DNA of 64,000 nucleotides from Gammaproteobacteria bacterium (lineage in GTDB: Bacteria; Pseudomonadota; Gammaproteobacteria; Pseudomonadales; Cellvibrionaceae), in assembly GCA_021151835.1 (NCBI GenBank), contig JAGKWO010000006.1, positions 97,493 to 161,492 of the forward strand. The letters are read 5' to 3'. The stretch's first letter is position 1, and every line of letters starts with the position of its first letter. The notes beneath the pieces were generated by a model, which searched no databases, was not told the DNA's origin, and saw nothing but the letters and a program-made list of their open reading frames with translations. Positions 33,486-42,365 of the stretch are shown here, piece by piece. A program made the position numbers and the translations under genes.

Positions 33486-33884
33486 ATGACAATACATTCG
33501 GGATCATGTTTGTGTGGCATCATTAAATTTGAGATAGAAGGAGATTTTGAGCAATTTTTCCTTTGCCATTGTGCGCATTGTCGCAAAGATACTGGCTCCG
33601 CGCATGCGGCCAATTTATTTTCAGTATCTGCTAATCTGCAATGGATTTCCGGTCAGGATAAGGTTACGTTTTTTAATCTTCCTTCAACCCGGCATAGCAG
33701 GAATTTCTGTTCTGCGTGTGGCTCGGCATTACCGTGCGAACAAGGCAATTTGTTAGTAGTGCCTGCAGGCAGTCTGGATACTGATTTATCAATTAAACCC
33801 AATGCACATATTTTTGTGTCCAGCCGGGCGGTTTGGGATCATGCATTGGAAACTGCTCCGGTTTTTGAAAAATTTCCATCCTAG
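33486..33884 (+). CDS. GFA-family zinc-binding protein
   Basis: This 132-residue GFA-family protein has cysteine pairs CLCGI (residues 8-10), CHCAHC (about 27-32) and CSACGSALP (about 77-80), a complete zinc-binding set. It is distinct in sequence from the GFA protein at 9.1 kb. The substrate is unknown. The ribosome site is poor. Confidence 0.85.
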   Translation: MTIHSGSCLCGIIKFEIEGDFEQFFLCHCAHCRKDTGSAHAANLFSVSANLQWISGQDKVTFFNLPSTRHSRNFCSACGSALPCEQGNLLVVPAGSLDTDLSIKPNAHIFVSSRAVWDHALETAPVFEKFPS

Positions 33885-33904
33885 TTTTTCTTTCAGAATA
33901 CCTG

Positions 33905-34828
33905 TCACGCCCGCCATTCGGCGGGTAGCGCTTCCGCAAGATAATCCATAAAGGCGCGCACCTTGGGCGTTAAATGGTGGCGGTCACGCACGCACGCGTA
34001 GAGGTCCAGCGGTTCAACTTCGGTGCGAAATCCAGCGCATTCGCGCGTTGAAAATAATTCGATCAATTCACCGCGCCGCAAATATTCGTTGGCGACAAAT
34101 GCAGCCAAACGTGTAACGCCGCCGCCGGCCACCGCGAGCCGGGCGAGCACATCAATGTCATCGCTGATAATGGCTACGCGCACCTCTGCATCAAAACGCA
34201 AACCGTTTTCAACAAATCCCCAACGCAAAAAGCGCCCGTCGGCTGCAAGGCGAAAGACAAGGCAATCGTGCTCGCGTAAATCGGCGGGTGTTGATGGTCG
34301 CCCGGCGCGGGCAATGTATGCAGGTGATGCGCAAAAAATCGTGGGGACCGTAGCAATTTTGCGTGCGACCATACCTTCATCCAATTGTTGCTTGATCCGA
34401 ATGCTGACATCGACCGATTCCTGGATGTGATCAACGCGGCGGTCCGTTGAGGTCAGTTCCAGTTCCAGGCGCGGGTAGCGTTGGTTAAAGGCGGGAATCA
34501 GCGGGGCTAATACATGGCGACTGAATGCGGCGGTAGAGGCGATACATAATCGCCCTTGCAGTTCCTGGTGGATATCAGTCACTGCCGACCGCGCCAGTTC
34601 CAGCTCCTGGATGAGGAGGGCGACCTTGTCATAGTAGACCCGACCCGCATCGGTCATCGCCAGGCTACGCGTGGTGCGGGTGAGCAAGCGCACGCCAAGG
34701 TAAGACTCCAGGCGCGCAATGTTCTGGCTGGTGGCCGCCGCGCTAATGCCTAAGCGGCGGGCCGCCGCTGCAATGCTCCCGCCCTCGACCGCTTTCACAA
34801 AACTCTCGATTCCCCGCAATGTATCCAT
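33905..34828 (-). CDS. LysR-family transcriptional regulator
   Basis: This 307-residue LysR regulator has the N-terminal winged helix-turn-helix (DTLRGIESFVKAVEGGSIAAAARRLGIS, then VRLLTRTTRSLAMTDAGRVYY) and a C-terminal substrate-binding domain. I chose the ATG at 34828, preceded by GGAAGC, instead of the upstream one at 34852. It is divergent from a DUF2798 membrane protein, a common pairing, and probably controls it. Confidence 0.9.
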   Translation of the reverse strand: MDTLRGIESFVKAVEGGSIAAAARRLGISAAATSQNIARLESYLGVRLLTRTTRSLAMTDAGRVYYDKVALLIQELELARSAVTDIHQELQGRLCIASTAAFSRHVLAPLIPAFNQRYPRLELELTSTDRRVDHIQESVDVSIRIKQQLDEGMVARKIATVPTIFCASPAYIARAGRPSTPADLREHDCLVFRLAADGRFLRWGFVENGLRFDAEVRVAIISDDIDVLARLAVAGGGVTRLAAFVANEYLRRGELIELFSTRECAGFRTEVEPLDLYACVRDRHHLTPKVRAFMDYLAEALPAEWRA

Positions 34829-34987
34829 TGATTTAGCTTCCGAATATATCAATTGATTACCAAGTTTTACTTAATACAGCAAAAGCGTCTACTTATCTAC
34901 CGCCCGCCGGTCAGGCACCGTAGAGTGCATCTGTCGGCGGGATCATGCCGCCGTAAAAAGCATCAAAATCGTTCAGGGGAATTGGAA

Positions 34988-35245
34988 ATGCAAGAAGCCA
35001 CTATTAAAGCCAGCAGTAGAAAATTACACGCGAAATACACGCCTATCGTGTTTGCGTTTTATATGTCGATGATCATGGCATTTTTAATGTCGCTGATAAT
35101 TGTGGCGGCCAATAGCGGAATTACTGACCATTATTTGAATCAGGTTATTCACGCGTACCGTATTGCGATGCCTGCAGCGTTCTTCTGTATTTTGGTGGTG
35201 CGGCCCGTTGTGATGTTGATGGTGAAACACACAATCCGCAGTTAA
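34988..35245 (+). CDS. DUF2798-family membrane protein
   Basis: This 85-residue protein has two membrane helices, with FAFYMSMIMAFLMSLIIVA in the first and YRIAMPAAFFCILVVRPVVMLMV in the second. This is the pattern of the DUF2798 family, whose role is unknown. AGGGGAATTGGAA precedes the ATG at 34988. It is divergent from a LysR regulator. Confidence 0.85.
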   Translation: MQEATIKASSRKLHAKYTPIVFAFYMSMIMAFLMSLIIVAANSGITDHYLNQVIHAYRIAMPAAFFCILVVRPVVMLMVKHTIRS

Positions 35246-35292
35246 AGCCGATTAATTTGCTTTACCCGATTTCACCCACTGGAAGCGATATC

Positions 35293-35335
35293 CACCTTTT
35301 TAATTGCAGTAATCAATACCGCGATTAAAAAGGTG
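35293..35335. repeat. 12-bp perfect inverted repeat in the fliD upstream gap
   Basis: CACCTTTTTAAT (35293-35304) and ATTAAAAAGGTG (35324-35335) are perfect arms with a 19-base loop. The position is about 50 bp after the DUF2798 gene, so it may be its terminator, read here on either strand because of the internal T and A runs. The 35246-35706 gap otherwise shows no gene, only the sigma-54 promoter near its end. Confidence 0.55.
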
Positions 35336-35665
35336 TTCTGAATAAACATTCATTATGTTGCCCATTCAGGGACGCGAAAATTTTACAGTGCATTCTGCCC
35401 GTCCTGATCAGCAATTTCTTCGGTCCCGATTTCTCCATTGCAAGTCGCGAGCGCCGGTATTCCTGCTTGCCCGCTGCGTTTCAATTTAATCATCCTGCCT
35501 TTTTCGTCGCCTGTTAACAGGAAGGCTGCGTCCATTCACCGGACACTTTCTGTTTTTATCTGAATGCGGAAACGGGCTTTCCCCTGCGCATTTCCGGTGC
35601 TGCATGCGGAAGTGTTTTTTCACCGCGATTTTTAAATAAGTCAATGCAAAACAATGAGTTATGAA

Positions 35666-35684
35666 TTGGCATTCATGTTGCTAA
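35666..35684 (+). promoter_or_regulatory. Candidate sigma-54 promoter of fliD
   Basis: TTGGCATTCATGTTGCTAA has GG (35668-35669) and GC (35680-35681) exactly ten bases apart, with TGGCA and TTGCT close to the sigma-54 consensus. Transcription would start near 35693, about 14 bases before the fliD ATG, so the leader is very short but still includes part of the GGGAGGAG ribosome site. It is the best sigma-54 match seen in the window. Confidence 0.65.
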
Positions 35685-35706
35685 ACCCCTCGGGAGGAGA
35701 ATTGCA

Positions 35707-37032
35707 ATGGCTATAGATTCTGATTACGTCAAGCAGATGGCGACCCAACTGGCTAACTATGAAGTGCAGTCGGCGCTTACCAAGGCGAATCGCAACCAGT
35801 CCAATTACAAAGCGCAACTGACAGCGGTGACTTCGCTGGAGTCTGCGTTGAAAACCTTTAGCACGGCGGTGAAGGGTTTAAAGGGCACGGATAAAAGTGT
35901 GCTCACCAACACCGCCACTTTTAGCAGCGAAGGTTTCGCCAGCGCGAAAGTAGGAACCAAAGCAGTAGCGGGTAATTACCAGTTTTTTGTAGAGCAATTG
36001 GCCAGTGCCCATCAAGTGGCGCTGGAAGGTTTGACTGATGCGGATATCCCCACCAGCGGCAATGTGGTCATTGGCCAGGGCGCAACGAGTTTCAGTATCG
36101 ATTTAAGCAGCATTGATTCGGATAACAGCGGCGCTAATTCGCTCGCTGAACTTGCCGCAGCAATTAATGCGGCGAGTGATAACACCGGTATCAATGCAAC
36201 GCTGGTGCGTAGCAACGGCACTGTGTCGCTGGTACTGGCGAGCGAAAAAACCGGTGCTGCCAACGCAATTAGTTTATCGGCAACCGGTGTTGCTGCCGGT
36301 GCATTTGACACGGCAACGAGTACTCCGCGTGAACTCAGCGCTGCAAAAGACGCGCGTGTACGTTTGGGCGGAGAAAGCGGAATGTTGCTCACCAATGCGA
36401 GTAACACCTTCGACAATATTATCGACGGCATGAGCATGAGTTTTACCAAAGCGCACGCAAGCGGTGAGCAACCTTTATCAATAACGGTTGCGCGCGATGA
36501 TAAAGCCACCAAAGACAAAGTGCAGGGTTTTGTTAATGCCATTAATAATTTGCTCGGCACTTTTGATTCACTAACTGCAAGCGGCGGTGAAAATTCAACG
36601 CGCGGTGTACTCGCGGGTGATGCAAGCATCCGTTCCATTGAAGGCATGTTGAACAAAGTGTTGCGCACCGAATTTGGTGGCACCACGTTAATGCAAATGG
36701 GCATTGTCGCCGACCGTTATGGAAAATTAACTATCGACACCACGCGCTTTGAAAAAGCCGTTGCTGCAAATCCGGAGGCGTTGGACAAATTATTTAACGC
36801 GAAGGATGGTTTGCTCGACAGCCTGGATAAAAACACCGCTGTCTATACCACTGGCCCAAATAATTTGATGAAAGCGCGCAAGGAAAGTTTGAACACGATG
36901 CTGCGCCGTGTGGATGACCAGTTTGATGGTATCCAGAAACAATATGACAACTACTACACCCGTTACCTGAAGCAATACACCAACATGATGCAAACCATGT
37001 CGGCCATGGAACAGACTTACGGAATGTTTTAA
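35707..37032 (+). CDS. fliD: Flagellar filament cap protein FliD (LafB-like)
   Basis: This 441-residue FliD caps the growing filament and folds exported flagellin. The N-terminal domain (DYVKQMATQLANYEVQSALTKANRNQ, TAVTSLESALKTF) and the C-terminal domain (TLMQMGIVADRYGKLTIDTTRFEKAV, then a coiled end with YYTRYLKQYTNMMQTMSAMEQTYGMF) are both present. It starts the second flagellar block and precedes fliS. A strong GGGAGGAG ribosome site is visible. Confidence 0.93.
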   Translation: MAIDSDYVKQMATQLANYEVQSALTKANRNQSNYKAQLTAVTSLESALKTFSTAVKGLKGTDKSVLTNTATFSSEGFASAKVGTKAVAGNYQFFVEQLASAHQVALEGLTDADIPTSGNVVIGQGATSFSIDLSSIDSDNSGANSLAELAAAINAASDNTGINATLVRSNGTVSLVLASEKTGAANAISLSATGVAAGAFDTATSTPRELSAAKDARVRLGGESGMLLTNASNTFDNIIDGMSMSFTKAHASGEQPLSITVARDDKATKDKVQGFVNAINNLLGTFDSLTASGGENSTRGVLAGDASIRSIEGMLNKVLRTEFGGTTLMQMGIVADRYGKLTIDTTRFEKAVAANPEALDKLFNAKDGLLDSLDKNTAVYTTGPNNLMKARKESLNTMLRRVDDQFDGIQKQYDNYYTRYLKQYTNMMQTMSAMEQTYGMF

Positions 37033-37083
37033 CGGTTAGCAATATTTTTCCGTCCGCGTGTTACCCAAAAGAGAATTTTTTTG

Positions 37084-37485
37084 ATGAACGATCTTTATCT
37101 CGCTCATGAAAGTTACGACAGTTATCGCTCCATCGACCTGGAAGCGAAAGCGGCGACCGCATCACCTTACGAATTGGTATTGGTGCTGTTTGATGGCCTG
37201 CTTGATGAACTGGCGCGCACACGTGGCCACATCGAAGCAAAACGCTACCAGGAAAAAGGCCGCTCACTGGAAAAGTGCATGAACATTATCAACGGGCTTA
37301 ACAGCGCACTGGATTACGACAACGGCGGGGAAGTGGTGCAAGGTTTGTCGCGCTTGTACGACTACTGCATTTATCGGTTGTCCGATGTCAGCGTCAGTTT
37401 ATCGCTGGAAGGCCTGGATGAAGTTGTGCGTTTGCTTGGTGTGATTCGCGAAGGCTGGGATGGTGTCAATGCCAAACGCGCCTGA
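37084..37485 (+). CDS. fliS: Flagellin export chaperone FliS
   Basis: This is a four-helix cytoplasmic chaperone for flagellin. The typical start Y-x-x-v-d-l-e-a-k appears as YRSIDLEAKAATASPYELVLVLFDGLL, and EKCMNIINGLNSALDYDNGGEV is the usual middle. I chose the ATG at 37084 next to a TTG at 37081. Its 3' end overlaps the next gene by 26 bp. Confidence 0.92.
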   Translation: MNDLYLAHESYDSYRSIDLEAKAATASPYELVLVLFDGLLDELARTRGHIEAKRYQEKGRSLEKCMNIINGLNSALDYDNGGEVVQGLSRLYDYCIYRLSDVSVSLSLEGLDEVVRLLGVIREGWDGVNAKRA

Positions 37486-37798
37486 TCGCTACCAGCAGCT
37501 CAAGCTGATTACGCTGGGTGAGCAGATGGCGGCCGCGCTCAAAGCCCATGATTGGGACAGCGTGGGTGGAATTGATTTGCGCATCCGTGAATGTTTGCAA
37601 GAGCTTGCTGCCACGGAAGGAATATTGAGCCCGGAATTGGAAAAAGCGAAACAACAGTTGCAACAACTTTATGCACGGGTGTTGCCTGCTTATGCAGAGG
37701 CTTGTGAAAAATTGCGGCAACTATTGTTGGATCATATCGATTATGCGGAAGCGCGCTCGGCGTATTTGCGTACCGGTTTATTGCAAGGTGAGAAATAA
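37460..37798 (+). CDS. FliT-like flagellar chaperone
   Basis: This 112-residue helical protein lies directly after fliS with overlapping ends. That is where FliT-like chaperones (LafC/LafD region in lateral systems) are encoded. Sequence conservation is low: it shows the helical run LKLITLGEQMAAALKAHDWDSV and a charged C-terminal helix. It overlaps fliK by one base. Function is inferred from place, size and helicity. Confidence 0.65.
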   Translation: MVSMPNAPDRYQQLKLITLGEQMAAALKAHDWDSVGGIDLRIRECLQELAATEGILSPELEKAKQQLQQLYARVLPAYAEACEKLRQLLLDHIDYAEARSAYLRTGLLQGEK

Positions 37799-39018
37799 TG
37801 TTGGCATCTTCGATTCAATCCGGCGCGGGTAATCACGCAGGTCATTCCGCAGCGGCTGATTTATCACCGGCGGAAGCAGCGGCTGATAACACCTTGGCAA
37901 CGACTTCATCTACTGAGCAACAAAAAAACTTGGCGATGAATCCTGAATCTGGCAGCGAATTATTTGCCGTGCAATTGAATGAAGCATTAATTGATGCGGA
38001 GCAACCCGTTGCGGCGCCATCGCTGCAGGAAAGTGAGAGCGAAGTGGCGCAACAACAGCCGGAACCAAACGCCGAAGCCTGGCTGCTGGCGATGCTGGAT
38101 CAACAGCAAGTGCAATTACAGGCGCGTGATAATACCGCATCGACACATGCAACTGCGATAGCGCAAATACCGGCTGAAACTGTTGTGCCTGCCAGTTTAC
38201 AACTGGCCAACCCGGATATTGCTAGAGAAAAATTAGCGGCCGATAACAATGTATTGTTATCCACAGCAGGCAGTGTATTGAATAAAGCTCAAGCGAGTCC
38301 CGATCAGCTTGCAGAACAGGACTTAAATAAAACGATGGAATTGCCGTTAAAAAATATGGTGAATTCCTCCTTGGCAGTGGCCAATGCTAATGCAGCGTCT
38401 GTAACAGAGTCGCGCGCTGCAGACAGCAACACAACATTAACCCTTACCTCGATCTCTGTGGCGATGAACTCATCCGCCACACTTACTGCGCAACCCGCAG
38501 GCACCGACGCAATTACTGATGCGGGGCAATTGATTTCTCCACCGGTGTTGAATGCTGTTGGCGATGACAGTGTACAGCGCAGTATGTCATCGCAATTACG
38601 TTTGCACGCACCGGAAGCAAAATGGGGCGAGCAATTACTCCACGCGCTGCGCGATAACGTGCAGGTGCAAATCCAGCAGCGAATCCAGAATGCCACCATT
38701 CGTTTGGACCCGCCGGAATTGGGCAGTTTGGAAATTTATCTCAGCCATGAAGCTGGCCGTTTAAATGTACATATCGCGGCGAGCCAGGCGGACGTCGCGC
38801 GTTTAATCCAGCAGACCAGTGAGCGCTTGCGCCAGGATTTGGCGGGGCCGCAATTTACACAAGTCAATGTGCACACTTCCGCCGAGGGGCAGGGCGGGCA
38901 GCAATCGCGAGAGCGCCACCGTTTTTTAGCGGAAGATCCCATCCTCGCGAATGAACAAGCCGTTGTTAGCACTGCGCAACCGGTGAATCGCACCCGCGAC
39001 GTATTGGTCACTGTATAG
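37798..39018 (+). CDS. fliK: Flagellar hook-length control protein FliK (LafE-like)
   Basis: This 406-residue protein has a long, low-complexity, Ala/Gln/Ser-rich N-terminal part that acts as the ruler in known FliK proteins. A conserved C-terminal domain (about 280-375) includes NATIRLDPPELGSLEIYLS and ADVARLIQQTSERLRQDL. This C-terminal domain interacts with FlhB to switch export specificity. It follows the fliT-like gene directly. FliK is expected to work with a hook, whose genes are not in the window. Confidence 0.9.
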   Translation: MLASSIQSGAGNHAGHSAAADLSPAEAAADNTLATTSSTEQQKNLAMNPESGSELFAVQLNEALIDAEQPVAAPSLQESESEVAQQQPEPNAEAWLLAMLDQQQVQLQARDNTASTHATAIAQIPAETVVPASLQLANPDIAREKLAADNNVLLSTAGSVLNKAQASPDQLAEQDLNKTMELPLKNMVNSSLAVANANAASVTESRAADSNTTLTLTSISVAMNSSATLTAQPAGTDAITDAGQLISPPVLNAVGDDSVQRSMSSQLRLHAPEAKWGEQLLHALRDNVQVQIQQRIQNATIRLDPPELGSLEIYLSHEAGRLNVHIAASQADVARLIQQTSERLRQDLAGPQFTQVNVHTSAEGQGGQQSRERHRFLAEDPILANEQAVVSTAQPVNRTRDVLVTV

Positions 39019-39099
39019 GTTTACTTTTTATATCGTTTTTAAAATTCCGGAGCGACGGAAATAATTTCCGCATAGCGCCTGCAAGAGGAAAATTCAATC

Positions 39100-39588
39100 A
39101 TGATGCAACGGATCATTTTGGCATTGCTTGTTGTGAATACAATAGTTGCTGCCGGCTCTGCTTATACCAGCTATCAGGTTTTATCGCGCCCGGCTTCTGC
39201 CAGCGCACCCACTGCAACAACTGAAAAAACCGACGCGGAAGAACCGGCCGCTGTGAATAATTCCGATGAAGCTGAAGAATATAAATTCTTCCCGATTGAA
39301 AAAGTTATTGTCAGTTTGCAGGGCGATGGCCGCGAACATTACTTTGTATTGGATTTGGTGTTGCAAGCCGATATCGATACTGACAATAAAAAATTACAAC
39401 AAATTGATCCGATGGTGCGTAACTCTGTGGTCGCGCATTTGTCCTCCATGGCGTTCAGTCAATTGCGCTCCATGCCTATCGCTGAATTGCAAACCAGCCT
39501 GGAAAAAGTAGTACAAGCGGATTTTGCCAGCCGCCAGGTAATCCAGCCATTCGCCCATGTGCTGGTTAGTAAACTGGTTGTGCAATAG
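39100..39588 (+). CDS. fliL: Flagellar basal body-associated protein FliL (LafF-like)
   Basis: This 162-residue protein has an N-terminal membrane helix (IILALLVVNTIVAAGSAYTSY), a short linker rich in Ala and Glu, and a periplasmic FliL domain (YKFFPIEKVIVSLQGDGREHYFVLDLVLQ). FliL supports stator function near the motor. It lies between fliK and fliA. A small CGGAAAT/ATTTCCG palindrome lies just upstream (about 39055-39070). Confidence 0.9.
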   Translation: MMQRIILALLVVNTIVAAGSAYTSYQVLSRPASASAPTATTEKTDAEEPAAVNNSDEAEEYKFFPIEKVIVSLQGDGREHYFVLDLVLQADIDTDNKKLQQIDPMVRNSVVAHLSSMAFSQLRSMPIAELQTSLEKVVQADFASRQVIQPFAHVLVSKLVVQ

Positions 39589-39597
39589 GTCTGCGCC

Positions 39598-40347
39598 ATG
39601 AATGCCTCTGCCATAAATACATCTGCTGCCATTGATTACGAATACCCTGCCAGTGCCGCAACAAATCAAACGCTCGCACCCGCGCAGGAACAACAATTGT
39701 TGATTCAGTATTTGCCGCTGGTTAAACGTATTGTTCGCCAGCTTTCGTTACAGGCCAACCAGGTAATGGATCGCGATGATATGGAGCAAATCGGTTTAAT
39801 GGGGCTGCTGGAAAGTTTGCGCCGTTATGGTGAGCCGGATGAAAACTTTGCCGGTTTTGCCAAGTTGCGCATTCGCGGTGCAATCCTGGATGAACTGCGC
39901 CGGCAGGATTGGCGCCCGCGCCAGGTACGCCAGCAAACACATAAAATTCGCGATGCCATTCGCCAGTTAAGTCGCCAGCTCGGCCGTGTTCCGCAAGATG
40001 CAGAAGTGATGACGTTTACCGGGTTGAGTGAAAAAGAATATCACGCCTTCTTACAAGCCGATGCGTGCGAGGCTATCGAAAGCCTGGACGAATTATTGCT
40101 GAATGGACCGGAAACATTTACCGATGGCAGTTCCGGGCTGGAAGAACGTGAAATTACCGAACGCATACTCGCACAGGCACTGGCTACATTGAGTGACCGC
40201 GAGCGATTGGTGTTGATGCTTTATTACCAGCAAGAATTGAGTTTGAAAGAAATTGCCCTGGTGCTGGAGTTAACCGATGCACGCGTGTGCCAGTTGAGCA
40301 AACAGGCGATCCAGAAAGCCAGCCGCTTCTTGCGTGATGTGCAATAA
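39598..40347 (+). CDS. fliA: Flagellar sigma factor FliA (sigma-28, LafS-like)
   Basis: This 249-residue sigma-28 factor has region 2 (YLPLVKRIVRQLSLQ, MEQIGLMGLLESLRRY, FAKLRIRGAILDELRRQDW) and region 4 (LSDRERLVLMLYYQQELSLKEIALVLELTDARVCQLSKQA). It lacks region 1, as expected. It lies between fliL and motA. I infer that it reads the TTTAAG-N15-GTCGCC motif found upstream of flgM, flagellin and a PilZ gene, and that FlgM inhibits it. Confidence 0.93.
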   Translation: MNASAINTSAAIDYEYPASAATNQTLAPAQEQQLLIQYLPLVKRIVRQLSLQANQVMDRDDMEQIGLMGLLESLRRYGEPDENFAGFAKLRIRGAILDELRRQDWRPRQVRQQTHKIRDAIRQLSRQLGRVPQDAEVMTFTGLSEKEYHAFLQADACEAIESLDELLLNGPETFTDGSSGLEEREITERILAQALATLSDRERLVLMLYYQQELSLKEIALVLELTDARVCQLSKQAIQKASRFLRDVQ

Positions 40348-40421
40348 GGATTACGCAAAAAATGATTAACAGCATTAAACGAAACCGCGTTTAAACACAG
40401 AACTACAACAGAGAACATATC

Positions 40422-41294
40422 GTGCAGAAATTATTAGGTGCAATCATTATCGTGGGTTGTGTATTGGGTGGTTACTCCATGGCCCACGGTGAACTCGCTA
40501 TGCTGTGGCAGCCTGCTGAAATTATCATTATTTTAGGCGCGGGATTGGGAAGCCTGGTGGTAGGTAACCCCAAGGAAGTATTGCTGGAAATGTGCCATCA
40601 AATTAAAGGGGTATTTGTTTATAAACGTCGCGGCGAAGAATTCCAGCGGCAATTATTAATGTTGATGTATGAATTGCTGGAGATGGTCGATGTGGGCGGC
40701 CTTAAAGCATTGGATGCGCATATTGAGGACCCGGAGCAAAGCGATTTATTCACGCGTTATCCATTAATTTTGCAAGAACCAAACCTGATGGCATTTATCG
40801 CGGACAATTTCCGCTTGATGGCGATGGGAAAAATCAGCGCCCACGAACTGGAAGGTTTTTTGGAACAGGAATTGGAAGCAATGGAGCATGCATTGTTGCA
40901 GCCTTCACGTTCACTGCACAAAATTGGCGAATCAATGCCGGGGTTCGGGATTCTCGCGGCGATTATGGGCATTGTCATCACCATGGGAAATATTAATGGT
41001 TCCGTTGCGGAAATTGGTGCGCATGTCGCGGCGGCGCTGGTTGGAACTTTCCTGGGGATTTTTGTGTGTTATTGCGTAATGGAACCGCTCAGCAATGCCA
41101 TGGGGCAACGTGTAAAAACGGAATTGTCCGCCTTGGAATGTGTGCGCACCACCTTGGTGGCGCACGTTGCAGGTAAGCCGACATTGTTAGCTGTGGACGC
41201 TGGCCGCAAATTAATTGAGCAAGATGTAAAACCGGCGTTCCGCCAATTGGAAACCTGGGTCAACCAATACGAAGACCAGCGCGATGCCGCGTAA
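40422..41294 (+). CDS. motA: Flagellar stator protein MotA (LafT-like)
   Basis: This 290-residue MotA has four membrane helices, a large cytoplasmic loop and the conserved block MPGFGILAAIMGIVITM then HVAAALVGTFLGIFVCYCVMEPL. MotA-MotB pairs form the ion channel that turns the rotor. The start is a GTG. It lies 74 bp after fliA and just before motB, the order of lateral lafS-lafT-lafU genes. Confidence 0.94.
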   Translation: MQKLLGAIIIVGCVLGGYSMAHGELAMLWQPAEIIIILGAGLGSLVVGNPKEVLLEMCHQIKGVFVYKRRGEEFQRQLLMLMYELLEMVDVGGLKALDAHIEDPEQSDLFTRYPLILQEPNLMAFIADNFRLMAMGKISAHELEGFLEQELEAMEHALLQPSRSLHKIGESMPGFGILAAIMGIVITMGNINGSVAEIGAHVAAALVGTFLGIFVCYCVMEPLSNAMGQRVKTELSALECVRTTLVAHVAGKPTLLAVDAGRKLIEQDVKPAFRQLETWVNQYEDQRDAA

Positions 41295-41354
41295 ATCAAT
41301 GCAAACAAGTTGCGCGGGAAAATTTACCGCGCAATTAACACTATTTCTAACAGT

Positions 41355-42284
41355 ATGAGTGCCATGAGAAGACGCAACGACAAAGATTTTGAGGTTATCG
41401 TCAAGCGCCGGAAAAAATCAGGCCATGAGGAATCCCACAGCGGCGCATGGAAAGTTGCCTTCGCGGATTTCACTATGGCGATGATGGCACTATTTATGGT
41501 GTTGTGGGTTATCACCCCGCAAAATCCCAAACAAACCGCTGCCGCTGAACAAATTACCAACCCGCTGGTGGATGGTGGCGCTGGTGTTTTTGATGGCAAT
41601 AGTAAAACGCCGCTGGAAATGCCCGGTGTTCCCGTGCAACCCGATAATATCAATGAGCCAAATAAAACTGATCCGCAAGAAGAGCATAAAGAAGCCAATA
41701 AAGCCGAACCAGTGAAATACAGCAGCCCCGCTGAATTAAAAGCGTTAGCCGAGTTGATGCAAGCCATGGCGTTAGAGTTGGATGCGCAAGCCAATGTGGA
41801 AGTACAAGTGGTGCCGCAAGGTTTGCGCATTTTAATTAAAGATGACCAACAACGTTTTATGTTTGAGCGCGGCAGCGTGCAATTGCATCCGCATTTTACA
41901 ACCTTGTTACAACGCCTGGCGGGCGTGCTCGCAAAAGTCGGCAATAAATTAATTATCAGCGGCCACACCGATTCGGTTCCCTACAAAACGGTGCAAGGCT
42001 ACAACAATTGGAATCTTTCCGGCGACCGCGCCTTGCGTGCGCGCAATGTGATGGTGGAATCCGGTTTAACTCCCGCATCGGTACTGCAAGTGGCGGCGCA
42101 AGCCGATGTGATGCCGCTGCGCCCCGATGCGCCGGAAGATGGAGCGAATCGCCGCATTGAAATTTTATTATTAACCATTAAAGCGGAAGGGTTGTATCGC
42201 GAATTATTTGGCGAGCAACAAGCGCGAGTGGATTATTCCGGAGAAAAAGCCGAGTTGGTTTTGCCCCACTCGTTAGAACAGTAA
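41355..42284 (+). CDS. motB: Flagellar stator protein MotB (LafU-like)
   Basis: This 309-residue MotB has one membrane helix with the ion-binding Asp in WKVAFADFTMAMMALFMVLWV and a C-terminal OmpA-like peptidoglycan-binding domain (NKLIISGHTDSVP, NLSGDRALRARNVMV). The tail NRRIEILLLT is typical. The ATG at 41364 is equally possible as start; a longer frame from 41310 is less likely. Residues around the plug helix are Glu/Lys-rich. It ends the operon and faces the ToxR-like gene. Confidence 0.92.
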   Translation: MSAMRRRNDKDFEVIVKRRKKSGHEESHSGAWKVAFADFTMAMMALFMVLWVITPQNPKQTAAAEQITNPLVDGGAGVFDGNSKTPLEMPGVPVQPDNINEPNKTDPQEEHKEANKAEPVKYSSPAELKALAELMQAMALELDAQANVEVQVVPQGLRILIKDDQQRFMFERGSVQLHPHFTTLLQRLAGVLAKVGNKLIISGHTDSVPYKTVQGYNNWNLSGDRALRARNVMVESGLTPASVLQVAAQADVMPLRPDAPEDGANRRIEILLLTIKAEGLYRELFGEQQARVDYSGEKAELVLPHSLEQ

Positions 42285-42365
42285 CCTCAGTAATAACGTA
42301 ATCTGCTGACAAAAAATTCCACCCGTGCTGCAACACTAACCAGTAACACTTTAAAAACTTTTTAA

